Shown: positions 23,837 through 36,024 of the stretch, piece by piece
How positions within the stretch are numbered: position 1 is the first letter of the stretch
How the letters are laid out: every line of letters begins with the position of its first letter
Assembly (NCBI GenBank): GCA_918026815.1
Contig: CAKJVC010000148.1
Span: forward strand, 806,001 to 870,000
Source: Chalara sp. BL73
Taxonomy: Eukaryota > Ascomycota > Leotiomycetes > Helotiales
Reading direction: 5' to 3'
DNA length: 64,000 nucleotides
Program-made: the position numbers and the translations under genes
The notes under the pieces: model-generated
What the model was told of the DNA's origin: nothing
Seen by the model: the letters and a program-made list of their open reading frames with translations, nothing else
Database searches by the model: none

Positions 23837-24821
23837 CTTGTGTATATTTGTTTAATCTTTTTATCCTTGGGTTTCCCAAAAGGTTTTGGTCTTATAGAAT
23901 TTGGCCCACCACGTTCATGTATTAGTGCTTATTGCTGTTGCCTGACTGTCGGTGTCCAGGAGATATATCCTCCTTCCCCATTTGGTGAATGTTACGTAAC
24001 TCTTGATAATCTCACTTTGACCACTCGCAATTTTTCGCAAGCTCCAACGAGATGGAAGTAAACCTCGCTGTGGATTATTCTCGATAAATGTCGAAATTTA
24101 GCTAAAACCCTGATGATAGTTCTGGAGTAGACGTATATAGTCAAATAATTGACGTTTATTTTGCCTCGCAAAGATCTCCCCTGTAACTCTAAATGAGCTT
24201 TCGTGCTATCAATTATCGATCAGAAATCTTTCTGAATCTCAATGCGCTCCTGGAGTTAAGAGAAAGGAGGTAGTCTCTCCAGGACACACACCAAAGAAGC
24301 TCGCTTACCTCCTGAGCAGGGACGAAAGTGGGGGGTTTGACATCGTGTTGTTACATCCACCATTCCATCAATAAATTAGGGACCACACTGTTAAGAAGGC
24401 TGTATGCATGCCACTATTAACATATATCTTTCCTGTATGTATTCGAAAGTCCATCCGGATGGCGTCTGCTCTACTCTTAAAGCTCGTGGCCTTGATTGAA
24501 TTGACCAGATAAGTCCTGATTATCTTTGTGAGGTATACTTGTACTAAGTAGGAATTAAATATTCTATGGGTAGGGGACCACCTAGAAGCATGATTGGTGC
24601 GGCCGATGCGATCAGGTGCTTCTTAATTGTTGGTTTGTTTACTCGCTAAACTCACGTGGATCTAGATGACCTTGTCGCGCCTTGCCTGTCCCACTAACAG
24701 CTTTGGACATAGGGACAGCATTCGCACCCATACGTCTACTGTCTGCAGTCCACGAAGAGCCCGTGTTGGCGGTTGGCGACATGTTGATTTTCTTGTCTTA
24801 CAACTATCGATTCTCCTAGCT
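23837..24821. other. intergenic, no gene seen
   Basis: About 985 bases, AT-rich, upstream of the amidohydrolase. The part next to 23836 should hold that gene's promoter. A possible signal-peptide-like stretch of the M14 pseudogene begins near 24790. Confidence 0.4.
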
Positions 24822-26092
24822 ATGGCTAATCTAAAATCTGAAGCCCTGTTAGCTGGGAGGGCCATGGTTTCTTACGACAACTATCATGTCTATCGGGCCC
24901 CAAGGGTTGTCACAAATGTTACCAAACGCAAAAGCCAAATATTGCAATCGACGATTGAGCTCTACTTAGAAGTGCCACTTCTAGTATTCTCGCAATTCAT
25001 CCCAACGACATCGCTGCGTTCGAATCTAACAATCATCAGGCTGTCCTTCTCAATAGCAATTTGGGGACGGATTTCACCAAAGAGGCTAACTTTAAAGCGT
25101 ATCCGTCTTTGAATACCAACACTGAGCTACCTGGTATAGATTGGTTTCGATCTTACCATTCTTCCGGGGACCATCTTCACTACCTTAGACATCTCCCACG
25201 CAGCTTTCCCACACAACTCAGAAATTAATCACGGTTGGGGTTACTTGGGAGGGAAGAGTGATATGATCGCTTCATGTTTGTGGGAAGTATGGGCGGAACT
25301 CTAAGCCGGCTGGTTTTGGGCAAGGCACTGCGCATGCGAGAGAGTGGATCGGGACTATGGTGAGTCTGCCATGATGAGTGTGTCTCAAATGATGTTTCCA
25401 CCAAAATCTTACGATCAGTAGGTTGTGGAATATCAATCCCGATGGAAAGTGAATTCAGCTACCCAAAATCAACCTACTTAGCCATTTCCACTAACCGCTC
25501 CGCAGGCTTTATCTACACCCAGACAGTCGACCTCCAACCCTGTGAGAACACAAATTGTATCGGCACGAACTTGAACCGTAACTACCCCTTCAGCTGGGAG
25601 CTGCCCACAGATGCAGCTTCTGACGACCCTTGCGAACCAAATTACAACTACCATGACGAAGCACCCGCAGACGCCCTGGAGGTGGCAAAACTTATGTCCT
25701 CTGCTAATCCCATCAAGGCAGCTAATCCTCACGGCATAAAATCGTTTATCGACTTCCACTCCAATGGCCAAGTCCTCCTCCACCCGTATAGCGATCGTGC
25801 AACACTGCCACTAGCCAACATCGAGACTCAACTGAAGTTTATTCATAGGACTTCCGAGGTTATTGCGGGTGTTGATGATAAGCTGTTCCCGATCCGGGAT
25901 TCGTGTATGTGGACGGAAGGATTACCATTCATGGGGACGGCATTGGACTGGATGACACAGAGCGTTGGGCTTGGGTATGCGTGGACTATTGGGTTAAGAG
26001 ACGATTTTGATGCAGAGTTTCTAGCAGAAAATATACTTATTTCGTGTGTTGGACAGTGGAGGGGGGGGGGGAGGTTAAATGTATGTTATTGA
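24822..26092 (+). pseudogene. secreted M14 metallocarboxypeptidase, disrupted
   Basis: Remnants of a fungal M14 zinc carboxypeptidase appear in order but in different frames. A propeptide start (VSYDNYHVYR) lies near 24865; a propeptide end and domain start (IHPNDIAAFE, then DWFRSYHSSGDHLHYLRHL) lie in another frame at 24990-25195. The zinc-binding HAREW block near 25335 is preceded by an in-frame TGA near 25260. A truncated NPDG block near 25440 follows, then an open C-terminal part (25442-26092) with NLNRNYPFSW, FIDFHSNGQ and a domain end. Where active enzymes have the catalytic Glu in an ELRD-type motif, this copy reads GLRD. The segment between HAREW and NPDG is much shorter than in the family. 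Stops, frameshifts, deletion and loss of the catalytic residue together indicate a dead gene. Confidence 0.75.
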
Positions 26093-28509
26093 ATGCTTAA
26101 TAGACACAAAAATGCCAGTTTTCACCGACATAGCAATACAGTATCGTTCCTGACCCGCAAACATCACTCGATCTGACTAGACAGTTAGGATCGAAGAACA
26201 TGCTTATCGTCCATTTTCTTTCATTAAATAATGGCACCCTACCATAAGTTACATTGTAAGTTGAAACGTATACGAAGTGCTATGCTGCGTGATATCGTTG
26301 TACAGCGTGTTAATGAGATCAACGCTGCGACGAATGCCTTCCTGCCTTAATCGTTGTTCAATTATTGCCAATGATCATGTGTGACCTAAAAATGACCTAA
26401 GCTTGGATTTAAGAATTTGGAAAAGGCGATAATAGTAGTAGGAGTTAGTACCTCAACCAATTGATGGCATGTATACATTACCTAGTTGTCCAAGTACTCA
26501 GTTTAATTTATACAAACCACAACTATCCATTGCAAACACTATAAGACTCACATCATTGCGCAGCATTGAGATCACTTGATATTTATTTGACTAGCCTACT
26601 TTTGGCCTGAAAGATAAATGTAGTATGGCTGGTAGATGATAAAGGATAGTAGTCACGTGTTGAACTACCTCACTCCCATGGTCGATATACTTCTAGATTT
26701 TCCCTTAGGATCGTCTATCTTACAAACATGCTAAGTCTCATTGAACCTCAGGATTAGCCGCAAATCAGTCCTTCATCCAATCTATATCATCCAGCCTGCC
26801 CCCTCAGATGGCGGGAACAATTGAAAATGTACGCAAGTCTTCAAACTAAAGGCACCATATTCACTGAAGCAACTGCTTTCTTCGGCGCGAACTACGGGAG
26901 GCTGTAACCCTTTAGCCGCTGACCAGAAAGCAATTCCTACGGATCACAGAAAATTTCCTGTGGCTCTTTATTCCCCATCCACGCAACTGGGCTTAGATGT
27001 CGCTCATAGGGTGGCACTGAGCCTCGAATGTCACAAATTCGGATGGTGCAATTCTAGTGGGGTGAAGGGCCCCCAGATTTACAGGCACAGGATTTGGGGA
27101 AATATATGTTATGTTTGAGTATTCAAGTCCTTGCGATTCACTAATACCATTCTACCCAGACTCTGACACTGGATGATGATACACGCGCGAAAAAACAAAC
27201 ATTACGGTACCTCACTCAAGCCTGTGACTGGGCTCTACTCACTGAGGTGGTTCGTTCCTAAGTTTGTCTGGTGCAAAACTCCCTAATAATACCCTGTACT
27301 TCAATACTCGCCGCGACCACAACAACACCCACGTCTAGTGAGCCACATAACTATACTTCTCTTAAGATACTCAAAGCCGGATTATCGCAAAGCAACCAAT
27401 TATATAATACAAGCACTTCCGTCTTTGGAGAACCAACATCCGTATTTGGGAATGTGAAATCACGAGATTTCTCGATAAAGGAGTTTTGCTTTACCGGGGA
27501 ATATGCCGAGTGATCAGATGGTGAGGGAACCAGAGGATAAAATATTCTAGATCTTGTTGAGACTCCATCTGTGGTCATTAAATTTTCACGCACTTTTGAA
27601 ATAGAGTCGAAAATTCTTTCCTTCGAACCACCAACATTGTTTCACCATTTCTTCTACTGACCTGCCCTGTAGCTTACTTGGAAAGCGCAAATCTGAAACA
27701 AGCAGAGAGGTTCTCAAAGATGCACAATGGCTTCTGGGCCGATCAAATCGAGTGGGTAAGCTTTTGATGATGTTACAAAATGGTGGAGTAATTGGAGTGG
27801 TTGGAGGGAGCGGCGCATATAAAGTTCTACCGAGTGGCCATGGGTGTTCGGTTTTGTCGAGGTATCCCATAAAAAGGGCCTTCCATCCTCAGATTGTATA
27901 CATAGAGCAAACACATCCAATTGACTCGCTGGTAGGACCTAAGGCTGTCTGGTAACCCCTACCTTCTGATGTACGAAGGTACAGCGGTCGATAGTTGTCA
28001 CAACGCTAGCAGGGCTGCCTTTTCACTTGAAACGACCTATCCTAAAAAGGTAATGAATCTTGAGCCAAGCGTATCTATTAAGACAAAGCTTCCCACTGGA
28101 AAACCTGAACAAGTCTAGCAGCACTGCTGCAGGGAGCGCCCCTTGTTAGTCAAGTGACAACTATTAACCGCTGTACCTTCGTAAGCTTCGTCCGGAAAGT
28201 GAGTAAGGGGATAGCACCACTTTTCCCTGTTACTCTGACGACGAGATCAGATCGATCGATGTCCAAAAGATCAAGGATTGGCAAGCCTACGCTGGAGGTT
28301 GCACAATAATGATTGGTTCAAACGCCCTATCCAGTAGTTCGGGTCCGTACATTTCAAGCCAGCCTTAGTGATGCTTTCCCATTACCATTGTTTCTCACAA
28401 GCGGCCTTGACAACTTTGAAACAATGACTCAGCATACTGCGCAGAAAATATATAACATGGTGCCCTTTTCGTGTTTTCCTACTATCCAAACAGCTTGCTA
28501 CCTGCCAAC
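26093..28509. other. gene-poor AT-rich region
   Basis: About 2.4 kb. Short plus-strand stretches at 27271-27513 and 27660-28120 read protein-like in alternating frames with stops, suggesting gene debris; nothing is identifiable. A run of ten G lies at 26060-26070 at the end of the preceding pseudogene. Confidence 0.35.
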
Positions 28510-29400
28510 ATGGCTAATCAATGTCATTACTGTGGTTGCAATCCTCAGTCCTGTGATTTTTACACCCTGCTAGATCCAGCGCACGATCGTCCTCGACCGA
28601 ACCTTAACAGATGTTCAACTCTAACATTGACCTCTCCCAATGTTTCTTCTACCGGAATGAATGAACAAAACTACCACCAGACTTGCTCTGGGCTATGCGA
28701 AGTGTCACATTCCGTTTCGGAAGAAGTGTCAGAATTCGGAGAGCACGAAATTCCCGAAATGGGAGTTCCCCAGATGATGGATGGTATATCGAGCAATGTA
28801 TTTGCCCAAAAGCCCTGCAGTAGGCATATTTGAAGGCTGACAAAATATTTTAAGCATTCACCATATCGATTGACAGGCCCTTCACAACATCATCTGGTAA
28901 ATTTGCCAACAAGGACTGCCATCCACTGGCAGACGAAAGCCAACGAAGAGGTTTCCCAATATCCCATTTCAACTCCCGCGACCCATAATTATACAGAAGC
29001 TTACTGTATGGAGTCCTTCGATGCTCCCTTGAAGGGGTTTCAAAGGTTGTTGCCAGCAACTTCAGAGGATCCATTGCGGATGGGGCAGGCTTCGCAGAAT
29101 CTAAATTTTCAGCCTAAGGAAGCCTCTCATCAGGACGGACTCCTACCTGAAAACTTAGAGTGGGATAGGCATTGGCCGACCAATGTCTATGATAGTACCT
29201 CACCTGGGAATCAAGGCCCACACTCGCAAGAGTACATAGGCAGGCCTGTCATTGGGGATCCGCACTTAAATGATGCGGACTTATTATCTCCTGAGTTTGG
29301 CTCGGCTCTGTCCTTTCACCTAAGCATCAGCGCGGAAATTACTAAACGCTACCTCGAACTTGAAGAACTAGGCGCGGCGGCTTCCGGGTCAACGCTGTGA
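28510..29400 (+). CDS. hypothetical disordered protein, 2 exons
   Basis: I do not recognise this protein. A frame from an ATG at 28510 to 28819 can be joined by a 57-bp intron (GTAGGC donor, GACAG acceptor, 28820-28876) to the frame 28877-29400, giving about 277 residues. It starts with a small Cys cluster (CHYCGCNPQSC). The rest is polar, rich in Ser, Pro, Asn and acidic residues, and lacks membrane segments. A weak helix-forming stretch (EITKRYLELEELGAA) lies at the end. It sits alone in a gene-poor stretch, so it may be a lineage-specific gene or a relic. The joined long frame is the only support. Confidence 0.35.
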
Positions 29401-30166
29401 ATTCGTTTTGGCATATATGGAGAAGGGAGGTCGGGGCCTTAGTTGCAGTCTATGGCTCACTCATCTAGTGTACCCAAAATCCCGAGGCGCCTTGGGACCG
29501 CCATACTAGGATTCACGCTAAGATGCAGGATGGCATTGGTAATTCCATGTTACCAATAAATTTTGCAACGTCTTCTGACGTGAGTATGCCTTACACAATT
29601 TGCTATAGTGGGGACTGATCATGACTGCAGAATCCACACATCCGTGACGAAGCAAATATTCTCAGGATCTTCGAATAGAAAACAATAGTCTTAGCACTAT
29701 TGCAGAAGCTTCTACTTGGGCGACAAGATCAATGGATATTGATATAGTTATTGGACCTATCCCAGGCAATGAAAGGAAGACTTACAGAACTGTCGCCCTT
29801 TTGAAACGCAAGTCTGAACGCAACTCTCCTTTGGGGCCTCCAAGCGCGGCCACCAATTTTTTCCAGTGTTTCCTTGGCATTTTGCTCCTTAATATTCTAT
29901 TGTAATTAGGATCTATTCTAGCTGGCTGGTCAAATAGATACAATTTACTCAGGCACTTTGCTCCAATATTTAGACCGTAGCAGAGGTCTTGACATCTCAC
30001 GTAGTCGATGGGGTCACGAATAGCTTTTTAGCTACGAACTTGAACAGCGAGGAGAATTCTATGTGATGAAATTCATCACTGCAGTTTCAGGTATCTCATT
30101 ATTACTCACTATCAATTTATTCCCAAATTAATATAAAAATTCTCAAATGCAGCCACATCTCCAGAC
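29401..30166. other. intergenic, no gene seen
   Basis: About 770 bases between the hypothetical gene (plus) and the repeat-built protein (minus), so mainly 3' sequence. Only short frames with stops are present. Confidence 0.45.
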
Positions 30167-31127
30167 TTAGTCCTTATGCTTATGCAGCTTCGCCTTAATC
30201 TTATCCTTCAAGCTGACTTTCTCCTTGCCCTCCTTACCAGTGGCAGGAGCCTCTTCCTTGCCGACATTGCCTTCACCCACCACAACTTTGCCGTCTTCCT
30301 TGACATGGCCTTCATCACTAATTAAGCCTGTAACTAAAATTTAGTTCATCCCATTCCAATCTCGGCAATACTAAAAACACTCAAAGGACAATAAAAGACT
30401 TACGATGAGACTCCTTCCCCGCGTTAGGTCTCGTAGCATCAAAATTCCCACCATCAGCTTTGACCCCCGTACTCAGTGGCTCCCTTTCCCGCCCCCTTTC
30501 CTGCGCAATCTCCTCCAGAGGCTTTGGACCGGGACCCACGGCTGTCACGGCAGTCGTCTCAATTTCGTTCTTCGTCTTCTTTATCGCTTGCAATTCCTCG
30601 CTATTCGGCGTCGCTTGTGGATGCTCCGCGCCTTGGAAATTGACTTTTTGAGAATAGGTGCTGGAGGTGGGGTCGTTGCTGCCGAATATGTCGGCGGGCT
30701 TGCGGGAGGCGAGAGTGGCTGATGGCGCTGTAGCGCTGTTAGGCTAGATATCGCTGGATAGAAGGCACGGGGAGGAGGATGTACCGATGTTTCCTTTATC
30801 ATATGGTTCTCCTGCTTTGGTATCTCCTAGTTCTCCTGAGAGTGGTTCTTGGCCTTTCGTCTCGTTGTTTGCGGTGCGGGAATCGGCGGCACTGCCTAAT
30901 GCAGATGGCTCTATATTGCCTCAGCAAGGATCTTCTGTCTCTGAAGGAAGGGCCGCTGGGTGGAAGTACATACCGGCATTCCCTTTATCATAGGGTTCTC
31001 CAGCTTTAACATTTCCCAGCTCCCCTGAAATAGGCTCCTGGCCCGCCGTCTCGTTCTTCTTCTCTGTCGTGCTGTCACCCCAGATGGCGCGCGAGGCCGC
31101 CGAGGTGAGGTTGCTGACTGTTTCCAT
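30167..31127 (-). CDS. small hydrophilic repeat protein with duplicated exon, 4 exons
   Basis: Exons are 31127-30974, 30895-30785, 30718-30404 and 30327-30167, giving 246 residues. Every intron interrupts the frame in phase 1. Exons 1 and 2 end in nearly the same block: GQEPISGELGNVKAGEPYDK and GQEPLSGELGDTKAGEPYDK, each preceded by NET. The third exon is charged and disordered, and the last encodes an acidic stretch ending in the basic tail SLKDKIKAKLHKHKD. This build (EPLSG...GEPYD repeats with a lysine-rich SLKDKIKAKL end) occurs in abundant small fungal proteins of unknown function that look like hydrophilins or LEA proteins. A stress or desiccation role is a guess by composition. No signal peptide or membrane segment is present. 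Confidence 0.7.
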
Positions 31128-32994
31128 CTTTGTATGTGGTTAGACCTTTAGATTTGGTGCGAGGGTTTGGGTATCCGTGATGAATTGTTTTACACGTTAT
31201 TATGAGAATTTGGAAATGTAGGCAGGTAGCTTTTGTAGGTGGATATTTATGGACGTAGGGAAAGGCTAAGGAAAGGGAGGAGGATGGAAATATATGACCT
31301 TAACCACAAAAGGTCTGGTCTGACGTCTTCGAACCCGCGTTGTTGGCCAGACCTTGGACGACTTGCTTATCCCGGGAAATTGGGCGAACGCAAAGCTGGA
31401 ATAGGGATAAAATATCTTGATTTCCCAGGCGTTGTTGTTAATCAAAGCAGGGTGCATCCAATCAAAGTTTCGTTTTGGTTTCTGCTTTTCCAGTTGATGG
31501 TTCATAAAAAGAAATTGCGTTCTATTATTTCTATACTGCCATTTTCAGTCTCTATTATTAGGAGAATTGGGTATTTTCAATAATAATTCTATATAGACTT
31601 ATTGTTCAGTGGTTTTATATCTTTCAACTTGATGGCAGGCTTCACATATAAAGAAATGACGTATAACCTGGTTCAGGATGGCGGCATTGCGTCACAGGTG
31701 GTTTTCAGCCTTGCATATTTTTATGGGCCGTCTCTTGGCGTATTCATAGTCACGTGGGACAAATGGGACAGGGCTTGTCCCAGTATGCACAAAATACTTG
31801 CATTGACAGAAAAGGCTAAGCTCTTTAGTTCCTGAACCATACACATATTTATAGATAGCCATATCCGTGTCCATGTTCTTGGGGAAAAAGCTTACTTTTT
31901 GCCGCGACGATCGGAGCTACTTCCCCATATCCAAACGAGTGGTCCATATTCAGAATCAATTGAATTTGTGAATATCGCCATGCTCTACCTTCTTCATATC
32001 ATTGTTAACTTATAAAATAAACTGCTCCACACTATCTTAACATAGTAGCTGAAAGACCATGCGGCCTCTGCGTCGTAGCCATCACAAGAATTTGAAGGGT
32101 TGATCGACAATACAATCCCTTTTGAGCTTGCTGGCACCTTGCAGGCTCGAAGACGAACAGCGTTTCGATCATGAAGATCCCGATACTTGTCGTTTTACGG
32201 CGCGGTTGTATCTGCCGCAGCCCTGAGCCTTGTTCCGCGCCGTTTTGTATGCTTTGTTGGGAATCCTCAAAATGTAATAATAAAATTGGAGGCCAACTGC
32301 TAACTTGCCCTTTGTTGGAACTATTTCTCGTAACTATTGGGGACTTTTACTTTACCCTACTAATATAGAGTCGAGAGACGAGTTTCTAGTACAATTTCAT
32401 GACGCGATGCTTTCCCAAATGGAGAATAGTTTATATCGGATCTCCTCAATCAGACAATGATAGGACTAGTGAGGAGGAAGCGGAAAACGGAGGCTCGGAG
32501 TTAATATAGACGGACATAAATACATAACTCCTTCACTTCAGATATAAATGTGACTTTATGCAACAAACGCCAAGGCTTGAACAGTCAAGCTTTCCTCCGG
32601 CGATTTGATTACCCGTGTCCTGGTCTAATATCCAGGCAAAACATTGCACAGCATTGCACAATATTTATGCAACGCATAAAGCTCGCTTAGCATCCTTAAA
32701 GAGGCAATCCACCATAAATACCCCGGATGATGATGTTCCATGAGAGATGCATAATTCAGATGAATCCTCGTTGCTGGGTCGTATTTTACCCTTTTCGTAC
32801 TGCGACCCTCCAAAAAAATGATTTCCAATCCCTTTTCCGTCCTTCCATTTCTGGGACGACAAGAATATATTGGAGAGAAGGGAATCCCGGCTTGCCATAC
32901 TTTTACTTGTTGTGTGCTTGGGATACTCAACGTGAGGCACACACCTGATTTCCCCTTCTCATTAACAGAGAGCTCTTCCAACTGAGCCTCTCAC
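31128..32994. promoter_or_regulatory. divergent upstream region, no gene seen
   Basis: About 1.9 kb between the divergent starts of the repeat-built protein and the MFS transporter. Frames of up to 118 codons on the minus strand near 32625-32981 show no motif. Both promoters must lie here. Confidence 0.4.
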
Positions 32995-34851
32995 ATGACG
33001 CGACCAAGCGATGAAACTGCCAGAGGGGATGAGGAGATGAGTGCCTCATCTTCACGTGGCTCTGATATCATGATCTCTAAGGATGAGGCCGAAGTGGAAC
33101 TTGATACCTTTCATCGAGACCTAAAGAAGAATGAAGGTGTGCATGAGGCTGATGGCGGACTGCAACCCCAAAGGACGATTGTAAGCCGTTCCTTCACGTT
33201 TTGACTACAAAACTAACCATTTAGGGATCGATTAACCATCACCCATCATCCTATCAAGGCATCGGCCCGGTTGAGCGCACACAATCAATGGGTACGGCGA
33301 AGAGCACGAGAAGCAGACTCTCCCGAGTAATCACCCGCCATTCTAAGAAAGAACGTTTAGAAAGGGAACTCATCCCTGTCAGCGATTTAGATAATGACCT
33401 CGTCGGCTGGGAGAATCAAGATGATCCCAAGATGCCGCTCAACTTCTCCCAAAATCGCAAATGGCTTCTCCTAGGTCTCATTTCATCCATCACTATGATT
33501 AGCCCTCTCGCCTCATCTATGTTCGCCCCTGGAGTATCAATCATGAACAAGGAATTTGGGAATAATGACCAGACGATTAGTTCTTTCACAGTCAGCGTAT
33601 TCGTTCTAGGTTACGCAGTTGGTCCCTTGATTCTAAGTCCCCTTTCAGAAATCTATGGTCGACGGCCGATCCTAGGAGTTTCCAACGCTTTCTTCTGTGT
33701 TTGGCAACTTGCATGTGCACTAGCACCAAATATCGGCGGTTTGATTGTGTTCCGTTTCTTCGCTGGGGTTGGTGGCTCGGGTTGTTTGACTATCGGTGGT
33801 GGCGTGATTGCTGATTTATTTCCTCGCGATCAAAGAGGAGTGGCTACCTCGATCTATAGCGTAGGCCCTCTGCTTGGACCGGTCATAGGACCAATATGTG
33901 GAGGTTTCATTGCAGAACGTGCGGGATGGCGATGTGAGTATAATTTTAACACCCATATATCTATCAACATATCGGACTAACATATTTCCCACAGGGGTCT
34001 TCTGGGTCCTCTTTATCGCAGGCACCGTATTAACAATTGGTATCGAACTTCTGAACCAGGAAACAAATCCTCATATCCTCATAGATAAAAAAACAGCTGA
34101 GCTCCGCAAATCACTAAATCGGCCGGAGCTTAAATCAATTTACACGCCGAGCGGCTCTCTTCCTGCAATAACCATTCTGAAACAAGGCATGGTCCGACCT
34201 TTACGCATGCTCTTCCTCTCCCCAATCGTCTTCACATTAGCATTATACATGGCTGTAGTATACGGCCTGCTGTACTTACTCTTTACTACCATAACAAGTG
34301 TCTTCATTCAAACTTATGGTTGGGACCCCGATATTTGCGGCCTAGCATACATGGGTATAGGGCTGGGATTCTTTGTGGCTCTGCCAATCGTAGGACGGCT
34401 TAGCGACAGCACGGTGGTACGCATGACCAAAGCAAATAACGACATCTTCGAGCCCGAATTTCGCCTGCCGTCAATGCTATTCTTCGCCTTCTTTATCCCT
34501 ATTACCTTCTTCTGGTATGGCTGGGCTACCGAGAAACATGTTCACTGGATCGTGCCCATTCTAGGCTTGGCACCCTTCGGTTTCGGCATGATTGGGCTCT
34601 TCATGCCCGTCCAGACTTACGTCATCGATTCCTTCCCTGAGTTTGCAGCATCAGGGCTTGCGGCTTTGACAGCGAGTCGGTCTCTATTTGGAGCTTTCCT
34701 TCCTTTAGCGGGTCCAAAAATGTACGAGTCGTTAGGTCTAGGTTGGGGAAATAGCATTTTAGGATTCATTGGTGTTGCATTGATTCCTGTTCCGGCGCTG
34801 TTATATAAATATGGTGGAAAGATTAGAAAGGAACATCCTATCAAACTGTAG
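32995..34851 (+). CDS. MFS drug:H+ antiporter (DHA1-type), 3 exons
   Basis: Exons are 32995-33180, 33225-33933 and 33995-34851; introns are GTAAGC...CTAAC...TAG (44 bp) and GTGAGT...ACTAAC...CAG (61 bp). The joined protein has 583 residues. A 135-residue charged cytosolic N-terminus ends in GWENQDDPKMPLNFS, the usual lead into the first membrane helix in fungal DHA1 pumps. Twelve membrane segments are readable. Family motifs include LSEIYGRRPIL between helices 2 and 3 and the helix-5 motif YSVGPLLGPVIGPICGGF; the large central loop lies between helices 6 and 7. Such pumps sit in the plasma membrane and export toxic or endogenous small molecules using the proton gradient. No biosynthetic cluster flanks it, so general detoxification is more likely than metabolite export. 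The frame is intact. Confidence 0.88.
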
Positions 34852-35509
34852 AGACAAGGAAGTCGCATTAGAGAGACATGGTTGGATCTGGACTCGATGA
34901 GAATGGACATGGCATGGACACAGTCTTTTTTTTTTTTGGCTGGTTTGTTGGCTTCGAAAGTTAAGAATTGACGGTCTGCCTAACAAGGCACACATGTGTA
35001 CCACCACGATGTAGTACATGGTAATATTAGTATCGAGAGAAACGTCGCTAATGCCGATACTTTCGTCCAACCCTTCTCTTGCTGTTCTGTGGTTAGTGTC
35101 ACCAGCGGTGTTTTTTTTCGTGAACTCGACGATAGGCTCCATTTGTTTACTAAGAGGTATTGTTGATATCTAGCCTGACATTCTGAACTTTTCGGCCAGA
35201 AGCGGGTGAAATTGACTCTTTTAAATAAAATTTCTGACTGTTTGATATAGATTGTATGTTTTTTTGATCCTGAAAACCTCTCAAGTAGCTCTGATCGCAC
35301 ATAGCATTCCCAAATATATCAGACAATCGACGGAGGTATTGGTGGCCTGATTGGTCAGTATTCATGAGGATTAGCACAAACTCCACAATATTATGGAACG
35401 AGGACTCATTGTGGTAACTCAGACTATGCCCACTAAGACCGAACTTCCCGTAGACCAGATGAGCAAATGAACGAACCTACTTCTTGGCGAGACTACCATG
35501 AAACTCTTT
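34852..35509. other. intergenic, no gene seen
   Basis: About 660 bases downstream of the MFS gene, including a run of T at 34926-34938. No gene recognised. Confidence 0.45.
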
Positions 35510-36020
35510 TCATAGCAATAGCCATAGCGTATTTATGAACACAAGATTTATCGTGTCGTTTCGACGATGCTCTATCCTACCTAACACCAAAGTCTCCAAC
35601 TGGCAGACACTTCGCAGAATTTTTGGAAACGTATTTTTCACATCCGATACCTCGGAGTCTCTTCCTATGAGGAATCCGCATGCCCAGGTCAAAGCCACGA
35701 TACCACGGCTGCGGAATTTGGATAGCTAGATGCTTGATCTTGCCTGCACGGGCAACACCAGACATGGGGAATCTGGTCAGCGTATGCTCCCTGAAATCTA
35801 AGTAGACAGTATCAAGGCCGTAGCTGAATCAGGTAGTTGGTGGCGTATATTGTGACTAAAAGTCGGAATGTAGAATTTCAAAGCAATCCCCGTGACTCGC
35901 GGCAGATGTGTAGGAAGGGAGGCTCCAGGGCTACATATTTGAAGGCACGAAGAGATGATACGGGACTACATGTAGCACCCCCACTCGTATGATAGAACGA
36001 AGAATGTGAATCGTCTCATT
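35510..36020 (-). pseudogene. remnant of a 2EXR-domain protein
   Basis: Read on the minus strand, this stretch gives pieces of the fungal 2EXR domain in the right order but in several frames. First comes a PPFLHICRESR block near 35920, then ALKFYIPTFSHNI near 35880 after a frameshift, then LDTVYLDFREHTL near 35815. KIKHLAIQ near 35740 follows, and finally FIGRDSEVSDVKNTFPKIL with CQLETLVLG near 35600-35690. 2EXR proteins are a large, expanded and poorly understood fungal family. No single frame spans more than about 60 codons, so the copy is dead unless the sequence contains errors. Confidence 0.5.
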
Positions 36021-36024
36021 CATC

